From positions 18,075 to 82,074 of the forward strand of contig WEDG01011505.1 in the NCBI GenBank assembly GCA_017591395.1: a DNA stretch of 64,000 nt, given 5' to 3'. The DNA is from Schistocephalus solidus. Its lineage: Eukaryota > Platyhelminthes > Cestoda > Diphyllobothriidea > Diphyllobothriidae. Positions 36,266-50,000 of the stretch are shown piece after piece. The stretch's first letter is position 1. Every line of letters starts with the position of its first letter. The notes beneath the pieces are model-generated. The model was not told the origin of the DNA, ran no database searches, and saw only the letters and a list, made by a program, of their open reading frames with translations. The position numbers were made by a program, and so were the translations under genes.

Positions 36266-37692
36266 AGGCCAGCGCAGCCTTTTTCATTCAATTTCCTCAC
36301 TCACCCACTTGCAGTTAATGGAAGGAGATTTAGGATGACTGAAAGAGGGGGGTCAAGGTTTCCCTGTTAACATACCCAGACGCATTCCAAGGTTGCATAT
36401 GAACTTATTCCCCACGACGCGCATACACGATACTCATTAAACATACAGCATTTATTCGGACTATTTTTAAAGCGATGTTATGGTTATTGAAACGACGCAT
36501 ATAGGAAGAGGCAAAGTCAACTTTAGTTAAAAGGGCAATTTTTATTGTGGAGTGAGAGTGACGTAGATGTGGAAAAAGTCAGCCTAGCAATTAACAGATC
36601 CACGTGGAAATCACTGCTATTGAGCCCACTTCGGAGGCAGCGGTGGATGTCACAGCCTACAACGGTCAAACTGCAGTGGGTGTGCTATTATAGTCCGTTA
36701 TTTTTTATACCTTTAGACCCTGTCTGTCACCGAATTTATGTTTTAGTTTTTAGGAATGTTCTATATTCATGCTTTTTCTTACAGGGAACAAAATGTCATT
36801 TTTTTTGCGAATTACCTCCTCTAACTAACTTACGCTGAAAAATCAATAAGTTAAGTAATGAAACCTATGGTATTCCCTAATCCTCGGTTAAGATAAAGCT
36901 GGCTGACAATATTAACTAATCAAAAACGAGCATGTCAATCTCTCTTGCTTTTGTCCGTAATTTTATTCTTTCTGACCCCTAAAATGTTTGTACATTTTAA
37001 GCCCATTGTGCAATTTTATCTACAAGGAGCAAAACCCTTCAAGTTACCGGTTTCATGGATTTTTATCACTGCAATTATTTCGACTTAATAAGCGAAATAT
37101 GTCCGACAGCTGTGCAACATGCCTTACAGAACAACGACTTTAAAATTAAAAAGACCAAAATAAATCAACAAAGTGAATTTTGCCAATAGTATGTCGATAG
37201 CATGCACCGGAAAAATATCAAATCGGGGTTTATATATTCCTTTCATGAGCTTTATCCCTGCTGACAGCAAGGAGGCACTGATTCAGACTTTATACAGACC
37301 GACGACATTCTCCACCAAAATGGGGCTGGTTGCTGTGATAAATGCGGATTACAAGTAATTTAAGGTAGGAGAGGAAGACTTTCAGCTTCATCCTTACCTT
37401 ATACCTTGATATCCAGGGACGCTTAGTCAAAACACAACTCTAAGTTGAAACTACTGTCTGCATGCTTCTTAAAAGTAAAAGTTAATTGGGTTAATGTTCA
37501 ATTTCGCGGGAATGCTGCCAGACAGATAACAGGTCTTCAGAAGGCAATGCCTATTACCCTTAAATATACTGAACTCAATATCCCAATATAAGAGCTAAAC
37601 GCTGATTTGATACTTGTATGCAGTGGGCTATAAGGCTCGAAAACTTAAAATCATTACAATAAAGGCATAGAGAATGAAGAAGCGATGAGTAC
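36266..37692. other. CEP76 downstream region, final exon not found
   Basis: This should be intron 7 or the 3' region of CEP76. No - strand frame carries the RGD..L.VR...YPE..AVW pattern expected for the last exon. A + frame near 36590-36670 (VEITAIEPTSEAAVDVTAYN) is protein-like but has no support. Confidence 0.45.
36897..36970 (+). repeat. Dispersed repeat E, fragment
   Basis: GCTGGCTGACAATATTAACTAATCAAAAACG.. followed by CTCTCTTGCTTTTGTCCGTAA aligns with 44880-44950 (GCTGGCTGATTACGGTTAAT.. CTCCCTTGTTCATGTCAATAA). It is short and decayed. Confidence 0.45.
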
Positions 37693-38088
37693 CTGAATGG
37701 GATAAGCCTTGAATGTGTAGCCAGAAGGTACATAGTTCTTCACTGCAGCCGATACAAACTTGAAATCCCGCCGACCCGGAATCAAAACGACCTCCTGGGT
37801 TTGGGCTTCATTCTCAAAATCAAAAAGCATCGGTAAAAGTAACTGGGCAAGGGCATCATCCCAGGGAGTAGCTGTTTCCATAAAGACTTCGTCGAAACCC
37901 GGCCTGGCGGTTAGAAGGAGCTGATTTCGTCGCCACTTTGTAGCGGTGTCCTTCAGTTGTGTCTCGAGCACTTCACTGACAGCAGTAGTATCAATCGATG
38001 GTGGCAAAAGACGCTGCAGAGCCAGAGAACCATCCACAAAGAGGAGATCCATCGCCTCCGCAGCAAACGGACGCCATGATTTTGAGTC
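37693..38088 (-). CDS. CEP76: CEP76 exon 7
   Basis: The acceptor CGCACCCAG ends at 38089 and the donor CAG|GTACTC begins at 37692; 132 codons, phase 0. It reads DSKSWRPFAAEAM (human ESKWKPMSEEAI), TPWDDALAQLLLPMLFDFE (human TVWEDQLSYLLSPALASYE) and NYVPSGYTFKAYPIQ. The frame runs 13 codons past the donor before a stop, but without the expected conserved C terminus. Confidence 0.9.
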
Positions 38089-41000
38089 CTGGGTGCGAAA
38101 TGCATGATTTAAAAAAGGTCGAGCCTAAGAACATTTAGGTAATATAACTAATGTATAATGATCACGGAGTTTCGGATGCTAGAAAAAATTTAAACGTCAC
38201 GCGCATTTCCACATAGTGGAAACCAACAAAAAAGAGCGGGAGGCAGCATTGGCTGGAGAGGGGAAGGGAAAGTATCACAAACATATGAAGCAGCATGGCG
38301 GGAGACTGTAATGATAAGAAGGACGACTTAAATGTTGCACTCAACTGATGGTCACTGAAATATTCATCACTAATGAGGCACCCAAATTTCCTTAACCCAT
38401 TCAAATTCGTCCAAATTTCATTTTTTCTCAAATAAACATTTTCGCTCACTTAAATCGAGTGCCTGATAAACCAAATTTTCTTTAAGGCATACGTACTTGA
38501 AATTTGAACCCAGGGACTAAACGAAGTATTCTTCTTTTCCTAGGACAAGCATTATTTTGTTAAGAAACCATCGGAAATGCCTTTTTTCAGAATACTTTTA
38601 AGCTGAAAGCAGTCCTTCACACCCCAAAAGTGCACTTGATGGAACGAAATCAGCAGTAGATAGGCTATTTTGGAATGAAGCACCCACTGATAGCGGTACC
38701 GGACAAACTAATCCTGTTGTAGGGCAGGTCAGTGAGCCCCTAAGTACAACTACTGTAAGCGAAGATTAACTGATGTGGCTGTCATAGTTCAAACGAAACA
38801 ACTTCAAGGACTCGCGGAGCTGTGGAAGCCCAATATAAACACCATTAATCCCCATATATATTTCAGCGCCCATCAAGGAGAATGGCGCTACCTTCTTACA
38901 AGCCCTCTGCGTTCATCTCAACACAGCAACATCCAAACCTAATCTGAACATTTGTAACCTATACTTGACCTCCCTTCAACCATGATCGTCTTCCACTCTT
39001 ACCTTATCGTAATGCCGCCCCCTCACCCAGACAGACCAATTAACTGCTTATGTAGCTAGACACCCTTTAAGAGGTATAGTACGCTAATCGTAGATCCACC
39101 CTGACGACTGATTGTTGTCAACAAATAGGCAATGTAAAAGTCAACTCATCTTCATTATAGTAACTTTAGGCAAGGTATGAAAATACGTGTACGGTTAATC
39201 CCTATTTCCGGAAATGCTCAAACGATTGAACCTATAACCTAATCCCTACCTCAAAAACACAATCCGTCGGAAACGGCGAGCATGTTATATTTTTGCTCTA
39301 AAACATACTCATTTGAAACAAATCAGCTAGTATGACCCATGCTGTTCTAAATGCTTGTCCATCTCAGAACGGCACATAAAGTAGAAAATATAAATTTTCT
39401 AGTGCACAAATTTTTTTTAAAATTATAGTTGTTTATTAAATGATCGAATTTTAAGGAGATAGACCTAAGTTGAGAGTTCATTTTCCCGTTTGTTGAGATC
39501 AATAATTGGGTGCTTGATCCTCAGCCAGCTTTACAATTAGGAAAATTCAAAGAATATTTACGGGCATAATCTTGGTTGAACGAAATCACGAATATAGCTC
39601 ACAACTCAAGCATACTTTTGAAAGTCATGGTTGAAAAAAATCGGAAAAGCAGAGTTGGATAACACATGTTAAAGGAGTTGGAATTTCATGCTGGCGACGT
39701 TCGGAAGCCTCCTCAATGCAGGCTTCAAGGCAAGTTGAACTGATTTCAAATCTGATAGTAATTTACACATTTACCTACACAAATATATACCGGCTACTAT
39801 TTGTGTTTTTTTTTCATCTATGGTTTTAAATTCAGTGAAATTGCTGTGTACGTTTTTGATTTTATTTCCCGCGAGATTTGAAGCGAATCACTGTGTTTTG
39901 TCATCCGAATCATATCGCAACAGCAAAGCAGTATAAATTCCATAAAAAGGGCTTCCAGCGGTCCGCCAAGATTAGCAAACTTTGCATGTATACGTGTTCA
40001 CGAAAAATACCCCATGATTGATAAAATACCTATCTAATACCTGGAGAAAATCGTAATCTTGCAATACGCAATGAGGCCTTTTGATTTCTTAAGAAATTTC
40101 TATTAAAACGTGAAACAACTTTTTCAGGAAAAACCTCATGGTGAGGCAGACAGTTTACACGAATATTTTGGTTACAGCCGTTTAGCTTCAACTAAATAAC
40201 CACGCAATATTTCCATTCAGCCAATACACAGTAAGTCACATAAATATATCTAAATTTACCAGACTCCCAGCGGGAGCGGTAAATGCCTTGAACAGTGTTT
40301 AGCCGTTCTGTTATGTTGCTCGTCCATGCCGCAGAGGCTCGGCTCAGCTGCCGGAACGAACCTGAGAAGGCTTGTACCGAGGGCTTTATCCTAGTACGGA
40401 CAAAACTTTCTGGGGAAAAAATAACTGAGCACTTAAAAAAGGAATAAACATGCCAGAAAGCAAATAAGACACCCAGGAGGATCAAATGATGAGCTGATGA
40501 CCTCGATAGCTACATCATGCGGCATCATGAAAGGAACAGTTGAATCGCAACTGTCTTTTTAAAGGATGCAAAAGACCGGAATACACAGTGCCTTTCGGCA
40601 AGCATTGAGACTTCTCGTCTAAAACTATAAAGATTTTGAAGAAAAGGGACATGAGTGCAGTGTTTTGTGTGAACAATTCTTGGTTAAAATCACGTTTTCG
40701 GGGCGAAATGAAAACTCCTGGCGCCCAAGAAGTCATTTTTGGCGTCTATTTTTAAAAAATCTGGACTTGGAAGAATAGCGATAGAAAAAAATGGCTGGGC
40801 ATAAAATTGCTTGAGAGTTCTTTTTTAAAGGTGGCACGCGGACAGCATGAAGCACCTTTGAAAGATAGGATACTTGCAAAAGGATATATTTTTATTTTAG
40901 AGAAATTTGTGGAGCAGTAGATACAGTCTGACTCTGTAAACCAGTCAAACAAAAAACAATCAAAACCAACAAGTAATCAACCCGGCAAACGCAAACATTA

Positions 41001-44000
41001 GGAAATACTCGATTTCAAATTAGTGTTTCAAAGCAACAACCCGTAACTGAAATACACTTGCAAGGTCGCAGTTTCGGGTAATTAATTATCATAGAAACAC
41101 GAGCACTTTTCACAAGTATAAAATGTAGATCTTAAATGAAGTACGTAGCAAAACCTATCGTACAGGAACGGGTATAATTACTGGAAGAGTCCAGAAAATA
41201 ATTGAATGACAATAAATTGGCTGATACATGTCGACTCCGAATAAGAATCGTTCAAACCCTCTGTGACTAGCATGCTTGTCAACCACCCTTTCGTGTGAAA
41301 CTCATTTTTTCTATAAAAGCAATCCTTTTCAGGCAATCGGCAGTTACAAGTCCCTATGTCGTACGCAGGAAGATGAGATTACTGTCAGTGAAACAAACTA
41401 GTAAATCCGACTGGAATTAACTCTTCCTGTGCGGCCTACAACAAATCGCGCGCCTAGGTCATTTCAAGGACTCTGGTTTGCCCCTTTATTTTTGAGCGGG
41501 AACATGCCTTCTTTTTGTGGAGGTTAGTGCTCCAGCATTGTCATTTCAGTTTGGCTTCAACAATTGAAGGCCGTCAAGACTAGGGCGGGAGTAAGAACTA
41601 TCGTAGAATTGTTACAGTCCACGTAACTCAAGGAGCTTATAAAAATACATTGTGGAGCAATCGTAATCAGTATGAGAAGTTTCAGACATTAAATGGACGG
41701 TGCTTCCCTGAGGCCAAAGTTTTCTGATAAAGTTGGGTGAACACTACAAAAGGATAAAGAAGGAAAGAGAAGACGTTGTCCTAGAAACAGGAGCATTATC
41801 GCTGTAGAAACCCCCACGATGCAGCGACCAAATCTGTGGGGAGTCCAGACGTCTGGTGAGCAGGAAATACGCGCTTGGCCACAGCTTCACAACAGAAATT
41901 ATAACGACTCCATACATGCATCCCAGTTAACAATCAACCATTATAAAAACAAAGGAAAAAAGGGCAAAACTCCTCCGTATTAACCTCTGCCACATGCGGC
42001 CATAAGCCGGCTAGCCAGAGTCTAGGTCACGACAATTTTCGCTTGTTTTTTACTTTCAAACACAAGACCCAGCTCTTAAAAAATATTAAAAATTGAAATA
42101 TTTCTAGACGTGAATATGAAAGAGGAACCAATATCATAACAAGTATAACATGAATAAGAGCTCAAAATTACCCTTAAATTGAGGGAAATTGAGGAGATAG
42201 ACGTAGTAGGTTGGATGTTGGCGTAAAACTCCCGATGGTTGTAAATGCAGTCAATGGAGTCTGAAGGTCCAATTGGGGAATCTGAGGCAGAGGTCGATTT
42301 TGAATTGCCCCAATCCCAAGGCACGCCAGAAATGTGCCACAGACGTCCTCCAGATACCGCATCAAATATTACAACCTCTTCCTTTCTGAAATCCTGAAAA
42401 CCACACATAGAGATCTGCATCAGCATACTAACCTGAGTTCGAAAAGGAAATTCTGGAAGTATTAACACAAACTCGTGTGTATTTCAATCACAAATACCGA
42501 ATATGTTAGACTTAAAACCAAATCTACAAAACGTTGATCACAGAGCCGCCTCATATTATAGAACAAGATATAAACACGAGTTTGCTGAAGAGGTGATATG
42601 ATCCTTTCAAAGTATTCTTCACGATAAAAATGTTTAAAATATAAAATTGCGCAAATTAATCTGCAACTAACCATTCAGTACAGCTCACATGAATTTTACG
42701 AGTACTAGTGTGTCAGTAAACTAAGCCAAGTAAGACCCGTTGTTTGGATTTTCTAATACAAGAATCATACATTCATGCTGCCTTCTTTTTCCAAGAAACA
42801 AAACTGCTGCACAATATGAAACAAGTGAGCGGTAATCTATCAAACTGTAATGCCTACTACACGCTTGTTTTGCTTAATGTACGCGTGGTATTGAATTTTC
42901 TCCTGCATCGGCAGAAACTCACACGTATAGGCTAAATGGGTATTCCATTAATGAAAGCTACTTTGGATAAGCAACAAAGCAAACCATCAGAGGAAGGGTG
43001 GCCACCGATCGGATTACGGGACCTGCTCCGATGTACAAAAAGACGAACAGGTCCCGAAATTAAATCTGTGGGCAACCTGAGTATAAGATCTCCGATAGTG
43101 ACCGATTGCAAAACGGGCTCCCGACTGAATGACAAGCTATGAACTCGGTGGCTAAAGATCCCGGGTTCGGATCAAAGTTGCGCCAAAGATGGCATTCGGG
43201 ATGACGGGCTGATGACGACCTATGTCAGGAAATGGACATTCTAGCATCGCATCTCGTCATCAGAACCCATTTGTAATGAAACAGATAAAACGAAAGACAA
43301 CGGAAGAAATATACAAAGGTTTTTTGTGTTGTAGGTTTACAGTAAATATTCAATTTTTTACTTTATTTAGTTTCCCAATCGCAATAGGCTACATTATACT
43401 ATAAGTTCCACATTATGTATGCATTATATACCTAATTATAGTCCTGACTAAGAGCTTCCCGAAAAGATGAAACAGTATCCTTGAAAAGGTTGGTTAAAGA
43501 TTAAGATTAAGGAGAAAGCTGCAAACGTGCAATAATACACTACACAAAGTTTACATACTGAAGAGATACACAGAAGTTTGACGTACGTCAAAGACTATGA
43601 CCCAGGCATAGTAAGGTGGTTTGTCCGCATCCTGTGGAGGTCCGCTGTTTGCATGTGAACAACTGCCTTCAGCCCTAATTCCAATGGCAACGTAGGCAGC
43701 AAGTCCAAATCCAAGCAGAATGGAACACAAGAGGTTTGCATGGTCAGCCACACTGCCGCGATTCCGTGAAATTAACGACAAACCTAGGAAACGAAGCCCA
43801 AAGCCCTGAGGAGACGTAGAAGGAACAGCACATACACACACTAAACTAATAATTTTATCAAAATCGTAAAAATTACAGGGAATACTGTTTGTGGATTCGA
43901 TCAAAAACTTTCCATGAAGACACAGACTAAAAGCCAGATAATCCCAAAAATATGGGGAGCACGTATTACTCCGATTTTGGGCTCTACAATGCATTCAGAT

Positions 44001-47000
44001 ATTGAACGGGCCATCAGCTAGGATTGAAAGAGAAAGAAGCAGGCTGTCAGGTGCCGGAGGAGCTGAAAAGGTTACTTAGAGGGTGCTTATAAGTCGCAAA
44101 GTTATTATGACTTGGTGAATGATGTTTTCAACAAAAGGCGGATTCATCCGTCTTCGGCAAAAATACAGCTAACTTTATTTGTTTAATCAAAGAAGGGTAC
44201 GGAGACTTCACCATTCAAATTCATGAAGTGCAGGAAAACTAGCTGTTCGAAATGATACCTAACGTATCCCCTTGTTTATCTGAGACTTTAGAAAACATGA
44301 GTGCAATAATCTGCGCAGTCTGGAAAAGTTAAATGAAAACCAAGCAGATAGAGAAAATTGATGTTCTACCCATGAACGACAAGCTTTATGGAAAAAAAAG
44401 CAAGTAACAGAACGTCCAGTCGGCTTGAATACGCGTACGACAAATTTTAATGCACGCACAAGAAGCCTGTTTGGCTCGGTGGAGTAGAGGATTTTGGCTT
44501 TTCAGACGAGACTGCGCCCACGTACCGCATAAACAAAAAACTGAATCTCAGATAATACAGAATATTGACATTCTGATTCCAGAAAGTTCAGGTTACTTGA
44601 ATACTGTTACACCTTTTCGTTAAATAATTATGGAATTAAACCAGCAGCGCTACCATTTACTGGAAATTAAACAATATTTTGGTGGTGGTAGGACACTCGC
44701 AGATCGCAGTACAGAACATACCAGTCCCGTTGTGACATGGGACTCACTCTCGAGCCTCGCCAGCAGCCACGCAGTGGCTATTATCATAGGCGTGTTGCTC
44801 AATGATTAGTGTCAAAATTCTAACCAACAGGTCGCGGGTGCAAACCTCAGTGGATGCAACAGCTGAGGTTGGGTATCGCTGGCTGATTACGGTTAATAAA
44901 CCAAAAAGGCCCTTTTAGTCTCCCTTGTTCATGTCAATAATGCTATTCTCCTTATAACAGAAATTGTTTTGAAACAAGAGGTGACCATAGAGGAAGCAGA
45001 TGTGAAGCATACTACTATCAGGCAGTGAGTATGTAAGGAATCACGCAAGTAGCCTAAATGATGGCATCCTACGACAGACAGCCAAAAAAAACTATAAACC
45101 TGCATTCAGTAGTTGCCAACAACACTCCTCTTTGCTGCAGTCAATTCGCGTCACCTAAAAAATTAATCGAGATGTTCAATAATTTAACAATCAACTGATC
45201 GCATAAAGGACATCAAACTCAACACAGCACATGGATCCTGGAAAACACTGCAGTATTATGGCGACAACGCAGCCGATTCAAGAACTCCCGTAAGTCGTTT
45301 CAGTGGAGTTCGGCGCAACACGCCGTCAGTAGCGGACTTAAACCAGCTTTCTTTTTGACATCTTCTTTTCAATCGCGCTATACAAAGTAATTTTCCAACT
45401 TAAAAAGCAAATGGATCTACCTGTACACCAAATGTCCTGGTGAGCTGCGCCAACGGTAGACCACGGACTGCAAGGAATGCACGCGACGAAGCGCACCGCT
45501 CTTCCAACTGTTCCAAGGCATCTTTCGTCAGACAGCGGGTGGATGAAGCGTGTGACAAACCTGAATAATATGTGGAGAGTCTCTACTTATTGGACATCGT
45601 TAAATATCAAACAATGCAATATACTGTTTAGCCAAGAATAAAAGTAGAGCTAATACGGCTGAATGAAATCCAATTTACATTTGGAACTTTGTTTCCAATT
45701 AAAGCAGTAAAGGGACACATTTTTATCAGCAGCAATAACTACTCATCTTTTGCAGGTTAATTTGGGTGACACTGATAATCAGAGAAGCCAAGTTAAAAGC
45801 TTAGGTGCCCATAAACCTGGGTTTAACCAAGTCTGGCTGACAGTGGTTAATAAGCCAGAAGTGACACTGCAGTATCTGTTGTCTTTTGCGGGACTTCTCT
45901 CAGCATAAGGTACGTGCCGCTAGGTGACTGACTACGAGGGCTCTACAATAAGCCCAAAGGAACAACTAGAATATCAGACACCGTAACCAGATAGGTTATC
46001 GCATTCAAACTTAATTAAAATTTACAGGATACACCCTATTAAGAGCACAGGGACTAGCTACAAGCCACTGCTTGACACTGCTGCGAGGGGTCCGGATAAG
46101 CAGTGCGTCCCAAAGCGTCCTCTGCGTGCTCTCCAGTAGATACCCCAGTTTAGAAATTGTTGCTTTTTATTTCCTCAAAATTTAATCGCTATATTGGAGG
46201 AGGCCAATCTAGCGGATCTATCAACTTCTGGTTCACACCTAAAAAACCTTCAGAGAGACGGAGTTGCTCGAATTTAGTGGTTAATTGTTGAGGAACCTCC
46301 ACACCGCGAACTTGCTTGTCGGAAATTCGAATTCAGGGTTATCAGGTTGAGAAGATAGCCTGTAGAGTGATCAGATCCACGAATCCCTGTGGACTAGGTG
46401 GCAGCACACTGGCTAAGCGAGCAATCCAGCGATATGCCGATGATATAAGCATCATATCATATGATGGGGAAGCAAGAAACCAAAGGGAGTGGTTGGTACT
46501 GCACGGTCGTAAGCGTCCAAGTATGAAGAAATCGTGACGAAGGGCCACGAAGATTGCTCTGGTTTTTGATTCAGCAGAGGTTGGCAGGTTGGTCGAGTAT
46601 GCAAACCATTCGCTCGCACAAAAAAACAAAACGTCAGGAAGAATAAGGGCAACAGGTGACAGAGTACTGCCTATGGTACCTCGTAGAAAATCAACATTGA
46701 AACGCGCATCGTCACTGGGTGGTGGAAATTGAAGGCATGTCAAAAGGAAAGATTGTGCATGTCGGAAGTTGAAGCCCAATTTCAAGACTTATGTCCGTGC
46801 TAAAGGAGACAAACCAACTACAGTGGGCATCCAAAAGATGGAAGCGGTAGGGAGTGGATACATACGCTGAAGAAATCTTCAGTCAGTAATTCTCCGTGCA
46901 ACTCGAAGAAGGAGACATGGCAAAGGTCAACGCTGAACGCCAAGTCAAAATATTTGGCCAATTGAGTAAGCCACGTGCAATCCAAAGTAACAGCTTATAA

Positions 47001-50000
47001 GTGGTCACAAAGAAATACTACCAGCATTTAAAGCACAAATGGGCTCACGAAGAAGTGGTTTGTGCTAATTATTCCAGGGAGGAACCCTGGAAACACAAAA
47101 ATCCTCACAACGTTCTGCAAAAACGTTTTTTTATATAGTGACTAGCTGACTCACTGTGCCCTGCCGTTTTCGTCGAGGGCGTACATTTTAACCATTCTGC
47201 CCTTGAAGGCACCGCGCTGGAGGAGGCAGTATTCCTGCCACCACGTACGTCCGTACTGGGCAAAAGAACGCGATCGCTCCTCTCGAGTGCTATCCTCCAG
47301 CGCGAAATGTGCGGTGACAAAATTACCGGGTGGCAGAATAGAGACGGACTTCTGTTGGGTAATTGCACTCGAGGCAGCGGGCAACAAGTGCACACCAACG
47401 CGGATCTCCAGAAGCCCGGCTGTCAACTGGCAAGTGCGAAATGCAGATAGTCATCGCAAAACTGAAAACAAGACAGTTCTCACATTTTCGCACAGATAAA
47501 TACGAGGTATGTAAAAAGTCCGATAACAATACGAAATTACTGAAAGATTGGAAACTGTTAAGAACATTTAGAGTGAACACAAGCAAGACGAACCCGATGA
47601 TCTGCAAAATTAACTTTACTGGTCAGATCCAAACGGGCAAAACGACAGCATCCATACTGCCATCCAGGCAACCGACGTTTGTATTTACACTAACCTCGTA
47701 TAAAGCCGGAAAGTCAATATTTCCGGGGGTTATCTATCATAATGAATTGACTAACGCTCTGCAAATGTATGCAACGAAACGAAAATATGCGGATAGCAGT
47801 TATAAATAAAATGAATAAGACAACCAAACTTTTTTAGGCATTTGGTGCGAATTTCCAAATAGCAATTGCCTTAACGACGAATTTCGGGCATACGGATTCG
47901 ATAATAAAAATATCTACTGACAGACAGTCAGTACCATCGTTAAAACTAACTTGAGTAGTAGACCTCCATTAAGTCCTCCTTCGGATCACCGGTAAGGGAT
48001 CCGAATTTCGACTATTTCATAAAGTTTACATAAAATCTTGGTTTTTAATATAGAAATTTTGTAAATCATTTGAGGGAATTTTCGTTTTGGGTGAACGAGA
48101 AGAAATGTGACTTGTAAACGCATGCATTATCAAAGCAACCCGTAAGCATTACTGCCAGCTTAATGGGAGCCATGGCTGATAGGAGACACGTCAGGGTAGC
48201 GTGTTTCTGATTACTGACGAGTCTTCTGGTGTCGACATGTATGACCAATCTAAACACAAGGCCAACGCATACGGAACACAGTAACCGGATTGGCTCTGGT
48301 GCTCCTTCAGTATGCGATCTTCGAAGCGCATGGGTGCTACCGAAGGGATTAATGGCTCTTGCACAATGCGTATGCAGATATTCCTTAACTGTCGATTGCC
48401 CCAATCAACCCCGCACTCTTCTTGTTGCTTGCTGTGGTTTAAGAATTTGAATGAATGGCAAATGCGAGTTGCTGTAACAGTTGCAAGTGCGGTTGAATAA
48501 ATTCTTCACAGATCACATTTGCAATAAGCTGAATGACAGTTTCCTTAGCACAGAGCAGTTTCAAAACGTTTGTCCTGCATCCGAAATCCCTTGCAAAGTG
48601 TCATCATCCAGTATGCGCAGTCAGGCCACCAGTTTTTATTCTGTGTATGCGTTTGGATAGTAGAGTAAGCGAGCTTTCCAAACGAGATATCGTAAGAGGG
48701 AGAGTCATGCACCAGGAGAGTTGTATTAGATATTAGCGACATTTATTGACTGCACCCTATTGAATCAGCCGTTCGATTAGCAAACAGGGACCACGGATCA
48801 AATTTCATCTTTATTTAGCCAAGGAGCTGTGAATCTCTCATATTATAAAAGAGTTTATAACAAACAATTGTAGGGTGACGACTGTTGTTAAAGTAGAGAA
48901 TTGCCTAACAGTCGCGGTGTGATGCAAAAGGACGGACAGGTAGATAGAACTTTTAGTAAATTTAGGTGCAATGCAAACTGTACACGATCCAAAGTTTGAG
49001 AAAACATTGCCGCACAACGGCAACTCAAAACGTCTTACTGGGGTTCAAACGATGACCCTTGGGTGCACGTCTGATATTAACGTAAAAAAAGTTAAAATGG
49101 TTGACGTTATTGCTTCCTTCGAACAATTATTGCACAAAACCGACATTCCTGAAAAAAAACCAAAGACTGCCACTGACATGAAATAATCTCACTGCCAATG
49201 TCAGACAGCAAAACCAACGCGCTGGCAAACAAAAAGGAAGTGAATAACACCACACCAATGGTAAAGCAGAAAACTAAAAAACACATAGGGACTCCTAAAT
49301 GGCATGAGATCGCACAGAATTAACCGTACCATCGCTCCCAGGTAGAAAATCCGACGAGTGAACGATCTTCGAAGCCGGTAAGGAAACTTACGGTCCTCAT
49401 TTCGCAAGACTTTTTTAAATCGAAACCCATTAGGTTGGTTGTGGCGGGTCCTAACGGTTCCATTCAGCCAATCCTCTCACCCTCCAAGAGCTCATCTACT
49501 TCATTGATCAATGGTTCAATCGTCAATAAGCGATGATTTACTCCACTGTAATAGACGTGGGCAGAGAAAGGCGAAGTGATTGTGAATACATGTGTAGTAA
49601 AACAAACTGGCACAGCGTCAAACTCGCTTCACTTATCCACTGCCAATCCTGTTCCAATGACAAAAGAAAGTCAAGGTAACTGCTGATGGACGCGGTCATA
49701 GTGACTTAAAAATGTAAGAGGTCTGTCTGGGCGCACAACACAACCTGATCCCTAACTCCCCATGTGGTAAACTTAGAAATGAGGTCCTAAACCTCCCAAA
49801 AACGAGGGTGCTACCCTCACTAAGCGATGAGCCCACTCTTAATGCACCTCTTCTGATTCCTTCACCTAGGCCTTCCAGTGAGAGGTCCGAGATAGGCCGA
49901 CTGAGAACGAAAGCAACGGTTCATGTGTCTTCAAACCGCCGCCTAAGACATTAAATCAGATCTAACAGATGCGAGAGGTGCCATAACGGTCAGCTTAGGA

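Larger units (their letters stand above)
45561..47154 (-). other. CEP76 intron 3
   Basis: GTGAGT...TTCAG, 1.6 kb. It holds repeats E and F (45835-46195) and an unassigned GC-richer stretch at 46300-46800 with long frames on both strands, neither recognised. Confidence 0.8.

Noticed and set aside
36545..36838. Final CEP76 exon near 36600 (- strand CLRSG similarity to CLRSP)
   Set aside because: Five residues of similarity only; no phase-0 acceptor gives an open frame with the rest of the conserved C terminus.
47203..47809. + strand frames of 98 and 148 codons
   Set aside because: They lie partly opposite CEP76 exon 3, have no recognisable domain and no support.
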